Assembly: GCA_025353165.1 (NCBI GenBank)
Contig: JANXRE010000071.1
Coordinates: 1-64,000, forward strand
Length of the DNA stretch: 64,000 bases
Direction of reading: 5' to 3'
Source of the DNA: Acidobacteriota bacterium
GTDB taxonomy: Bacteria; Acidobacteriota; Terriglobia; Bryobacterales; Bryobacteraceae
In this document: one piece after another, positions 25,946-33,128 of the stretch
How positions within the stretch are numbered: position 1 is the stretch's first letter
How the letters are laid out: every line of letters starts with the position of its first letter
Made by a program: the position numbers and the translations under genes
The notes under the pieces: generated by a model
Told to the model about the DNA's origin: nothing
The model's database searches: none
What the model saw: the letters and a program-made list of their open reading frames with translations, nothing else

Positions 25946-27402
25946 CCACGGATTACGACATGGTCGTGATTGGCGGAGGAGCGGCGGGCCTGACCGCCGC
26001 GGGCATGTCGGCTGTTTTGGGAGCCAAAACTGCTCTCATTTCCGACGACAAGTTAGGCGGCGATTGCACTTGGCAGGGATGCGTTCCGAGCAAGAGCCTG
26101 CTGAAGGCCGCCAAGGTTGCGCACGCGATGCGCTCCGCCGCAAAGTACGGTCTGGAGCCGTCGAATGTCTCACATGAATGGCTGCGGATCATCGAGCGGG
26201 TCCACGCGATTCGCGAGGACGTGTACGAAGGTGCGGACGCGCCCCCGAACATGGAAAAGCTGGGCGTCGAAGTGATCGCGGCGCAGGCTCGCTTCGTGGA
26301 TCGCAATTCAGTCGAGATAACCTCTTCAGAGACCGCGGGCAGGCGGGTCGTAACATCGCGCTATTTCATCATTGCGACTGGGAGCAGACCAGACATCCCG
26401 AAAATTGAAGGTATGGATCGTGTACAGGTCCTGACGAACGAGATACTGTTCGAACTCAAGGAAAGGCCGCAGCGTTTGCTGGTATTGGGAGCGGGACCGG
26501 TCGGGGTCGAAATGGCCCAGGCTTTTCAACGGCTTGGTTCCAGCGTGACGGTTGTTGGCCGCTCGGCCAGAATTCTCGAACGCGACGACCGGGAACTCGC
26601 AACGATGTTGAGGAAGTGTTTGGAAGTCGAAGGCGTGGGGCTGCGGCTGGGCGAGCAGATCGAACGATTCGAACCGGGCTTGGCGCATCTTAAGAGTGGC
26701 GAAACCGTTCCTCTGGACGCAGTGCTGGTGGCTGCGGGACGACGGCCGAATGTGGAAAGTCTCCAACTGCAAGCCGCTGGCGTCAGCGCGACGGAAAAAG
26801 GCATCACGGTTGACCGCCATTGCCGGACCAACGTAAACAATGTCTTTGCCTGCGGGGACGTCACCGGAAAATTTCTATTCACTCACATGGCCGAGCACAC
26901 CGCCAAGGTCGCGGTCATGAATGCGATTTTGCGCGTGCCCGCGTCGACGAAGAATGACCGGGTCTGCTGGTGCACCTTCACCGATCCTGAATTGGCTCAT
27001 ACGGGGCTGGGCGAGGAGGAACTTCGAAAACGAGGCAAGAAGTTTCAGGTTTACCGGTTTCCGTTTTCCAGGCTCGATCGGGCAATCACCGAGTCAGAAT
27101 CTACCGGTCTGGTGAAGGTATTCGCAAATTCCAGGGGTAAAGTTCTGGGTGCTTCGATCCTCGGCGCGCAGGCCGGCGAGATGATCGCAGAGTACGCACT
27201 GGCAATCGAGGCGAAAGCCGGTTTGGGGACTATCTCCTCCACCATTCATCCGTACCCGACCTATGCGCTAGGAAACCGGAGAGCCGCCGATACCTTTGCC
27301 ACGAAGGTGCTAACGCCTTCGCGAGTTGCCTGGATCAGGCGCATTTTCCGGCTCCGCGGCAGCACTCAGGGAATCGTCAGCCTGCGGCACTCTGTCGATT
27401 AA
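25942..27402 (+). CDS. MerA/Lpd-like pyridine nucleotide-disulfide oxidoreductase
   Basis: 486 residues. FAD motif: DMVVIGGGAAGLTAAGMSAVLG. The redox-active pair is in GGDCTWQGCVPSKSLLKAA (CxxxxC with the unusual TWQG spacer). NAD motif: RLLVLGAGPVGVEMAQAF. FAD signature: VFACGDVTG. C-terminal His-Glu partner motif: STIHPYPTYAL. There is no heavy-metal-associated N-terminal domain and no C-terminal Cys pair, so true mercuric reductase activity is doubtful. It is translationally coupled to the DUF547 membrane protein. Confidence 0.88.
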   Translation: MTTDYDMVVIGGGAAGLTAAGMSAVLGAKTALISDDKLGGDCTWQGCVPSKSLLKAAKVAHAMRSAAKYGLEPSNVSHEWLRIIERVHAIREDVYEGADAPPNMEKLGVEVIAAQARFVDRNSVEITSSETAGRRVVTSRYFIIATGSRPDIPKIEGMDRVQVLTNEILFELKERPQRLLVLGAGPVGVEMAQAFQRLGSSVTVVGRSARILERDDRELATMLRKCLEVEGVGLRLGEQIERFEPGLAHLKSGETVPLDAVLVAAGRRPNVESLQLQAAGVSATEKGITVDRHCRTNVNNVFACGDVTGKFLFTHMAEHTAKVAVMNAILRVPASTKNDRVCWCTFTDPELAHTGLGEEELRKRGKKFQVYRFPFSRLDRAITESESTGLVKVFANSRGKVLGASILGAQAGEMIAEYALAIEAKAGLGTISSTIHPYPTYALGNRRAADTFATKVLTPSRVAWIRRIFRLRGSTQGIVSLRHSVD

Positions 27403-27418
27403 TAAGAGACTTCATCAA

Positions 27419-28093
27419 ATGGCCAGGATTATTGTTTTCGATGTGAACGAGACATTGCTGGACGTGCAGACCCTCAGTCCGTACTTCGAACATATGTTCG
27501 GGGATAAGAACGCGTTGAAGGAGTGGTTTTCGCTTCTCCTCCTGCACTCCGAAGCCGCCACGCTTGCCGGTCCGTACTTCGAGTTCGGCACGCTGGCCGG
27601 GGCCACTCTCGATATGGTCGGCGCCGCCCGGTCGCAGCCGGTTGCGGAGGCCGAAAAGAAGAGAATCCTCGAAGCCATCCTCCATCTGCCGCCTCATTCG
27701 GAAGTGAAACAGGCACTCGGTATCCTGAAGAACGCGGGATTGCGGATGGTTACCCTCACCAACTCCAGCCAGAAAGCGGTTGAGCAGCAGGTGCATCATG
27801 CCGGCCTGACGGAGTTCTTTGAAAAGAACTTCTCAGTGGATTCGATCAAGCGTTACAAGCCCGCGCCCGAAACCTACCGCATGGTTGCCGCCGGCCTCGG
27901 AGTCGAGATCGGGCAACTCCGCCTCGTGGCTGCTCATGCCTGGGACATTCTGGGTGCGATGCAGGCTGGTTGCTCCGCTGCATTCGTCGCGCGAAAAGGC
28001 CAGAGCTTGTTTCCACTGGTAAAACCGCCGGATGTAATTGGTTCTGACCTCAGCGCCGTAGCCGAACGAATTATACTTCGCGAAAAGGGCTAG
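27419..28093 (+). CDS. HAD-superfamily hydrolase, haloacid dehalogenase type II
   Basis: 224 residues. Motif I is IIVFDVNETLLDV with nucleophile Asp. The cap helix follows (FSLLLLHSEAATLAGPYFEFGTLA), motif II is MVTLTNSS, motif III Lys lies in RYKPAPETYRM, and motif IV is LVAAHAWDILGAMQAGC. DVNETLLD and HAWDxxGA are typical of L-2-haloacid dehalogenases, but related enzymes dephosphorylate sugars. It lies 16 bases after the flavoprotein stop. Phosphosugar phosphatase is an equally plausible role in this cluster. Confidence 0.85.
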   Translation: MARIIVFDVNETLLDVQTLSPYFEHMFGDKNALKEWFSLLLLHSEAATLAGPYFEFGTLAGATLDMVGAARSQPVAEAEKKRILEAILHLPPHSEVKQALGILKNAGLRMVTLTNSSQKAVEQQVHHAGLTEFFEKNFSVDSIKRYKPAPETYRMVAAGLGVEIGQLRLVAAHAWDILGAMQAGCSAAFVARKGQSLFPLVKPPDVIGSDLSAVAERIILREKG

Positions 28094-28100
28094 ACGCAAG

Positions 28101-29048
28101 TTACTCGTGCTTTGCCAGCAGTCTCAATAGAGAGTCATGGAACGAGGCCGGCGCCTCGGAGCAGTAGAGCGCAGCTTGCTGTAAGACGATTGAGCGGCGA
28201 ACGAGCAGATATGGTTTCCGCCGACCGCCGGGTCCGGCAACTGTGTCGTCCGGGAGCTCCTCGATGCGCACTTGGAGCCGATCACATCGAAAGCCATCAG
28301 GTGAAATGGCATATCCGACCGCTAGCGTGTCGAAGGGGTTGAAGCCCTCGGCGGCAAGGCTGTCCTGCCAATACACGAGCCAATCCTCCGCGGCATCGAG
28401 TACCCATGCGAGTGAGACATCGGACGATCGAAGATTGGCTAAATCTGCCCCACGCATCCAAACCTTGGACGAGATCTCCCACGGCGCCAGCACCAGTGCA
28501 ACGTGCGAATCCAGGAGGACCTGAAAGCTTGGTGCATCCAATTCGAAATTGAAATCGCGGAACGCCGGGGCGCGCGAGGAAGTGGAAAATCTCTGGTTCG
28601 GCCGTCTGCCAGCCACCGCCACGATCTTCTTGATGCGATTTCGAAGCTCCGGATGATTGCGTAAAACCGTTGCCACGTTGGTCGCTGGTCCCAGCATCAC
28701 GATCGTCATTTTTTCACGGCGTAGCGCGGCGGCCAATGCTCGGGAAGCGTCTGTTTCCACTCCGAGATCGTTCGCGGACGCGGCCCCGCTCGCTACCTTC
28801 AACCCCGGCGGACCGAAGTCGCGGACCAGGCGCTGTGCGATGGGGAAGGCCGCGCTAAGGGGAGCGTTGCCGAAAACCACGCTGACGCCGCGAACCTTAA
28901 GCGCCGACGAATGAAATGCCTGAACCAGCGCAAGGCCGTCATCCACTTCATGACCACCCCGAGCGACGGAGGGATCCGTGTCGATCCAAACCGGAACGGA
29001 TGCGCAAGCCAAGCCTCCCGCCATCAGCATCAGGAGCATGGCTTTCAT
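28101..29048 (-). CDS. Exported nucleoside hydrolase (IUNH family)
   Basis: 315 residues. A signal peptide (MKAMLLMLMAGGLACAS) is followed by VWIDTDPSVARGGHEVDDGLALVQAF, the calcium-binding aspartate motif in a variant form. MTIVMLGPATNVATVLRNHPEL and RNHPEL/KIVAVAG further match the family. NFELDAPSFQVLL replaces the usual NxxxDPEAA segment. It cleaves N-glycosidic bonds of ribonucleosides or analogues. ATGA overlap with the kinase upstream implies one function. The export signal is odd beside a kinase, as kinases need cytosolic ATP. Confidence 0.8.
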   Translation of the reverse strand: MKAMLLMLMAGGLACASVPVWIDTDPSVARGGHEVDDGLALVQAFHSSALKVRGVSVVFGNAPLSAAFPIAQRLVRDFGPPGLKVASGAASANDLGVETDASRALAAALRREKMTIVMLGPATNVATVLRNHPELRNRIKKIVAVAGRRPNQRFSTSSRAPAFRDFNFELDAPSFQVLLDSHVALVLAPWEISSKVWMRGADLANLRSSDVSLAWVLDAAEDWLVYWQDSLAAEGFNPFDTLAVGYAISPDGFRCDRLQVRIEELPDDTVAGPGGRRKPYLLVRRSIVLQQAALYCSEAPASFHDSLLRLLAKHE

Positions 29049-30073
29049 GCTGCGCGGCCTTTTGTAACCAATGCCCCCGATAATTGCAAGAATTCCGCTT
29101 TGCGCTCCAAGCTGAACTTCGCCGGAAGCTGAGCGACGCCGATCAACCGGCGCATGATTTCAACGCCCGCGAACTGCAGGGCGAGACTGCGGTCCAACGA
29201 AGCGACTTCGGCGTAGCGTGAGAAAAGGCCATTGATCGATGATGGCGATTGTCCGGCGAAGTATAGGTGAGCAGCCATAACCCCCAGATCCCATTCCGGC
29301 GGCCCGTAGAAACAGAACTCCGGGTCGATGACGTACACGCTTTGCCGGGCTCTCAGCCAGCTTCCTGGGAAGAAGTCCCCATGGATGAGGCAGACACCGC
29401 GCGATATGTTCAGGTACCGCTCACCAAGCGAGCTAACTTCGCCGCAGTACGTGGGGTCAGCTTGCAAACGGATCGCCAGTGCGGAGAGTCCTGGCGTGAT
29501 TGCATCCAGATCCAGTCCATTATCTTTGCGGAGCGGGAGCGCAAAGACGTGCTCGTGATTTAGTATGCGCATCTCGGTGTTGGGGAATGCGCCAGCAATC
29601 TCGGGGCCTCGCAAGGACGTGTGGAGTGCACCGAGGAAATGGATCAGACCGTTAAACTCCGGCTCTTCCAGCCGCCTCCCCCCGTCCGAGTAGAGGAAGG
29701 TGAAATCCTGTGCCTCGCCCAGGTCTTCTACCATCAGCAGGCGCTCTTTGGAGTCGAAGCCGAGCAACTTTGGCAGATACTTCGCGACCGTTTGCCGCGA
29801 CTCGACTTCTCGATAGAAGCGGGCCTCCATTAGTGCCCGATCCCAAGGCGCGGCAATACCCGGATACTTCTCAACCCAAGGTCTCGATTGCTTCAAAATG
29901 AACGAGCGCCGGGATGTCACGGCCCGCAGCACACAATTCATATTGCCTTCGCCAGCAGGCGAGATTGTCTCGACAACTTCATTCGGCATCAACCAATCCA
30001 TGGAGGAAAGGTACGCCGCGACTGTGAGAACGTCAGCCGTAAGGAAGAAATTTCCTGCAAATACAGCTGTCAT
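29045..30073 (-). CDS. Phosphotransferase resembling methylthioribose kinase (MtnK-like)
   Basis: 342 residues of APH-like kinase fold. The ATP-binding Lys lies in SFILKQSRPW. The catalytic loop is LIHGDFFPGSWL, and the metal motif is VYVIDPEFCFYGPPEWDLGVMAAHL. IDPEF-FYGP--DLG is the signature separating methylthioribose kinases from general APH enzymes. MtnK phosphorylates methylthioribose at C1 in methionine salvage. It is coupled to a nucleoside hydrolase, so the pair could process MTA-like nucleosides, including 5'-arsinoyl analogues. ATG 30073 overlaps the preceding stop (ATGA). Confidence 0.75.
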   Translation of the reverse strand: MTAVFAGNFFLTADVLTVAAYLSSMDWLMPNEVVETISPAGEGNMNCVLRAVTSRRSFILKQSRPWVEKYPGIAAPWDRALMEARFYREVESRQTVAKYLPKLLGFDSKERLLMVEDLGEAQDFTFLYSDGGRRLEEPEFNGLIHFLGALHTSLRGPEIAGAFPNTEMRILNHEHVFALPLRKDNGLDLDAITPGLSALAIRLQADPTYCGEVSSLGERYLNISRGVCLIHGDFFPGSWLRARQSVYVIDPEFCFYGPPEWDLGVMAAHLYFAGQSPSSINGLFSRYAEVASLDRSLALQFAGVEIMRRLIGVAQLPAKFSLERKAEFLQLSGALVTKGRAA

Positions 30074-30510
30074 TTCTTGCGCCGCAGTTTCTCGCCGTCG
30101 CTCTCGTGAGACGACCACGTTTGATCCACGTTCAGTCCCAACTCCTGCTGCTGATTTGGTGACGAATTTTTCGGCGGAAGCCCCGCGCACATTCTGCGCA
30201 TTCTAATGTCCCGCCAAAACAGTTGCGCGTCGCGGAGCAGGTGCTGCGGCGCCTGGTATCCTTCCACCCGCCAAACTGATGTCGTTCCTGTCGAGGATCA
30301 TGCAGAGAATATTACACCATTAGTTGGCGCGTGCTTCCGACTGAAGCCATTTGCTGCAAGTTCTCCAGAGCGAAGGACTCGAGATGATTGTCGCCATTCA
30401 TGTACGACCATCACGGTCCAGGATGCCTGAACAAGCTCCGCGTTAGCGCATCCGATATCGGCGCACCAAATGGCAGCGAACAATAAAAGTGATCCGGCGG
30501 CAATTCGCAA
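30070..30510 (-). pseudogene. Exported hypothetical protein with an in-frame TGA
   Basis: A TTG start at 30510 has a strong GGGAGGG eight bases upstream and encodes a signal peptide (MRIAAGSLLLFAAIWCADIGCANA). The same frame continues for 146 codons to TGA at 30072-30070, overlapping the kinase ATG, but holds TGA at 30300-30298 (codon 71). After it come SSTGTTSVWRVEGYQAPQHL and a basic tail. Either this is a recent nonsense mutation or two short genes. No family is recognised, and the residues around the TGA (FSA, SST) are not selenoprotein-like. Confidence 0.4.
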
Positions 30511-30570
30511 GGATCATCCCTCCCAGGCGACCCATGCCTTTCTAGTTCTGACTTTGGCACTTAATAATAA

Positions 30571-30590
30571 GTAATTGATTAGCGGGTCGA
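30571..30590 (+). repeat. Left terminal inverted repeat of the IS66 element
   Basis: GTAATTGATTAGCGGGTCGA is a perfect 20-base complement of 32017-32036. Confidence 0.9.
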
Positions 30591-30657
30591 TGGAGGCTGT
30601 AGGCGCGAGGACGAAATTAATCCTTGTGTGTAAACCAGAATCGTTCCAAGATGTCGT

Positions 30658-32028
30658 ATGGCCGATCTGGAATCGCTGAGCCGGGAGGATCTGATCGCAG
30701 TGCTCAGGGACCAGCAGCAGTTGATCGCGGAACTGCGGGCCGAGATCGAACGGCTGAAGCGGTCGCAACATGGGTCGGCCGCTCCCTTCTCCAAGGGGCA
30801 GCGAAAGTCTGATCCGCAAAGACCCGGCCGCAAACCTGGACAAGGGCCATTCCTGCGTCGGGGCGCACCGGCGCAAGGGCCCAGTGAGACGGTGATGGCG
30901 CAGCTTCCGGCGAACTGCCCGGCCTGCGGCGGGCCGCTGCAGTTGGAGGTCGAAGAAGTGGCCACGATCACAGAGTTGCCGGTGAATCCGCAGCCCGTGG
31001 TGACCGCCTATCGGGTTCCGCTGTGCCGATGTCAACAATGCGGCAAGCGGGTACGGGGAACAGCGCCCGGCTTAGCGGCGGATCAGACCGGAGCCACTGC
31101 GCACCGGGTTGGGCCGGGAGTGATGGCTGCGGCCCACGCGCTGCACTACGGAGTGGGGATACCGGTGAGAAAGGTACCGTCGGTGCTGCGCGAGTTGACC
31201 GGAGTGTCACTGACGCAGAGCGCTGTGACCCAGGATGGGTTGCGTCGAGCAGCGGGGCCCGTGGGGGCGGCTTATGAAAAGTTGAGGTGCGCAGTGGGCG
31301 AGGCTCCCGTGGTGTACTCCGACGACACGGGCTGGCGGGTCGGAGGCCAGGCGGCGTTTCTCATGGGGTTCGATACGGAACAGGCATCGGTGTATCAGAT
31401 TCGCCCTCGGCATCGTAACCAAGAAGTTCGCGAGATCGTCCCTGGCGACTACCAGGGGCTGCTGGTGAGCGACCGAGGCAAGAGCTACGATGCCGAGGAG
31501 TTGGCCGGCCTCAAGCAGCAAAAATGCCTGTCCCACCTGCTGCGGAATGTGACTGATGTGGTGGAGTCCAAACAGGGCCGGGCACGCCAGTTCGGAGCCA
31601 CGCTGAAGGTTCTGCTGCGAGCGGGGTTGACGCTGTGGCATGCGCGTGGCGACCTCTGCGCGCAAGACTTTCAGTCTCGATCCCGGCAACTGAATCAGCA
31701 ACTGACCCATCATCTCCGCATCCGTGTTCTGCTGGACGGGGATAACCAGCGTCTGCTGGACGGAATTGGGCTCCAGCAAAATCGGGGACGCCTGCTTCGG
31801 TTCCTGGAAGTAGAGGGTGTTGAGCCGGCCAACAATCGCGCCGAGCGCATGCTTCGGCCAGCGGTCATCGCCCGCAAGGTGTCTCAGTGTTCAAAGAACA
31901 AGGCCGGAGCCGATGCCTTTGCTGCCTTCCTGAGTGTAACTCAAACAATCCGTGAGACCGCCCGGACAAGCATTTCCCAAGGACTACTCGCACTCTTCTT
32001 GCAGCCATCGACGGTGTCGACCCGCTAA
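30658..32028 (+). CDS. tnpC: IS66-family transposase
   Basis: 456 residues. An N-terminal coiled coil (LIAVLRDQQQLIAELRAEIERLKR), a zinc-ribbon-like region (CPACGGPLQ, CRCQQCGKRV) and the DDE core follow in the IS66 order. Catalytic segments are VVYSDDTGWRV (first Asp), LLVSDRGKSYDAEE (second Asp) and VEPANNRAERMLRPAV (Glu). The frame is intact, and the gene stops inside the right end region. The element may still be active. A related solo end occurs at 43339. Confidence 0.92.
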   Translation: MADLESLSREDLIAVLRDQQQLIAELRAEIERLKRSQHGSAAPFSKGQRKSDPQRPGRKPGQGPFLRRGAPAQGPSETVMAQLPANCPACGGPLQLEVEEVATITELPVNPQPVVTAYRVPLCRCQQCGKRVRGTAPGLAADQTGATAHRVGPGVMAAAHALHYGVGIPVRKVPSVLRELTGVSLTQSAVTQDGLRRAAGPVGAAYEKLRCAVGEAPVVYSDDTGWRVGGQAAFLMGFDTEQASVYQIRPRHRNQEVREIVPGDYQGLLVSDRGKSYDAEELAGLKQQKCLSHLLRNVTDVVESKQGRARQFGATLKVLLRAGLTLWHARGDLCAQDFQSRSRQLNQQLTHHLRIRVLLDGDNQRLLDGIGLQQNRGRLLRFLEVEGVEPANNRAERMLRPAVIARKVSQCSKNKAGADAFAAFLSVTQTIRETARTSISQGLLALFLQPSTVSTR

Positions 32029-32036
32029 TCAATTAC
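32017..32036 (-). repeat. Right terminal inverted repeat of the IS66 element
   Basis: TCGACCCGCTAATCAATTAC is the complement of the left end. It is also 19/20 identical to the orphan end at 43339-43358. Confidence 0.9.
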
Positions 32037-32040
32037 TACA

Positions 32041-32672
32041 ATAAACGATAATGCGCGCCGCATGGCGGAAGAAGGCGCGGGCAATCGTGAGCATATGTCG
32101 GCGACCTGGCAAGTCATTGCCAGGTATCAGAATCACCTCACGACCCCGCAGCGTTGCGGTGTACTCGGCAGCCACGCCGCTGAAGCTCCGCCGGCATTCG
32201 TTGTTGCGACGAAACCCTGTGCGCGAAGAGTCTCGGCGTCTTTTTCACCTTCCACAACGAACACGATCGGTGCTTCCAGAACCTCGCGCAAGTGATATAG
32301 GACCTGGCGCTTTGCTTTCTTGTTTATCCAATTGCCCTGCCCGTCAGGATGTCGCTGGAAGAACCCTTTCGGCTCGGTGCGAACCACCTGAAAAAGCACC
32401 TGGCCGACCTCGTCCCTGTAATCGTACGTCGCCGCGACGGCGGACCGGTCAACCCGCTGGACGCGCTGACGCTCCGGCCAGAGACCACGGGCGTCCAGCG
32501 CCTCGATTACCCTGCGTTGATCGCAACCCGCGTGGCAATGCACCAGAACCTTGCCGTCAACGTCGCGCAGGCTAAGCGATGGATTCTTGTCCATATGCGC
32601 GGGGCAATACGCCAGCCAGTCTGCGCCCGACTTTCGCCCGTGCAGGCGCGCTGCGATGTCAGCCGCGGTCAA
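32041..32672 (-). pseudogene. Phage/plasmid-type primase (CHC2 zinc finger + TOPRIM) truncated by the IS
   Basis: From a TTG at 32672 the frame gives WLAYCPAHMDKNPSLSLRD and VLVHCHAGCDQRRVIEALDARG, a CHC2-type zinc finger. FVVEGEKDAETLRAQGFVATTNAGGASAAW is the TOPRIM motif. A frameshift near 32165 shifts to EYTATLRGREVILIPGNDLPGR and IARAFFRHAARIIVY, after which the IS end at 32036 cuts it. Such proteins act in phage or plasmid replication. Both frameshift and insertion make it dead. Confidence 0.75.
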
Positions 32673-32723
32673 GATTCACCTTCATCGAGGAGTTTCATCA
32701 TGATGAAATGCCCGGCAATGAAA

Positions 32724-32761
32724 AGGGCGCCGCTGGCTTGCGGCGCCCTGAGGTCCTTTTT
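32724..32761 (+). terminator. Terminator-like hairpin in the island's right end
   Basis: AGGGCGCCGC (32724-32733) pairs with GCGGCGCCCT (32740-32749), a 10-bp stem with a 6-base loop. TTTTT follows after eight bases. No intact gene precedes it, so it is a relic of a deleted gene. The rest of 32673-33070 shows no gene. Confidence 0.5.
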
Positions 32762-32983
32762 CGTTGTGTTTTTGCCTGTTAATTACTGGGTCGGCTCGAC
32801 CGGCAACAGAGCCGATTCCCTGGTCCGATAGGCTCGATTCTGTGCAGCGTTTCGAGCGTGCGCTGCCACCGCGCTGCCACCACGGCACTTCGTAGCCGCC
32901 CTTGCGTGAATCGCCGCGTACCAAGTGAACGTAGAATGAAAGACTTAGACCGAACTGGACCGTACTGAACTGGCGCTATAAAC

Positions 32984-33008
32984 GTTCGATTCCCGTTAGC
33001 GCTACCAA
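32984..33008 (+). other. tRNA 3'-end fragment, possible attachment-site remnant
   Basis: The segment CGTTCGATTCCCGT followed by TAGCGCTACCA reads as a tRNA T-loop plus acceptor 3' strand with encoded CCA. No matching 5' acceptor AGCGCTA lies about 70 bases upstream, so it is not a complete tRNA. Integrative elements commonly leave such a fragment at their distal end. No second copy was found in this window. Confidence 0.5.
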
Positions 33009-33076
33009 CCCCTTCCCCGGTCGTACCGTAACACTCTGCACCGGTTTAAAGCGTCTGCTAAGGTATAGGATGTAAG

Positions 33077-33101
33077 GTTTTCTCTAAGAAAACGTTATAC
33101 T
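33077..33101 (+). promoter_or_regulatory. Promoter with inverted-repeat operator of the caspase/kinase operon
   Basis: GTTTTCT and AGAAAAC (33077-33083, 33087-33093) form a perfect 7-bp inverted repeat with a CTA centre. A TATACT -10-like box (33096-33101) follows directly, 27 bases before the GTG start. A repressor bound here would block RNA polymerase. Confidence 0.5.
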
Positions 33102-33128
33102 TGTGGGGGTCTCTGGAAGGGTGTTTTT

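Larger units (their letters stand above)
30571..32036 (+). mobile_element. IS66-family (ISBst12-like) insertion sequence
   Basis: A single transposase gene lies between perfect 20-bp terminal inverted repeats (GTAATTGATTAGCGGGTCGA at 30571-30590, its complement at 32017-32036). TnpA and TnpB are absent, as in the ISBst12 group. No clear target duplication is seen. It interrupts a phage-type primase gene whose remnant begins at 32041. Confidence 0.88.

Noticed and set aside
25942-27402. True mercuric reductase and a mercury-resistance locus
   Set aside because: There is no HMA domain, no C-terminal Cys pair, and no merR, merT or merP nearby.
30298-30300. TGA as selenocysteine
   Set aside because: The flanking residues (FSA, SST) are not a redox motif and no bacterial SECIS-like hairpin was evident just downstream.
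32940-33008. A complete tRNA gene
   Set aside because: Only the T-loop and 3' acceptor strand are present. D-arm, anticodon arm and 5' acceptor strand are missing.
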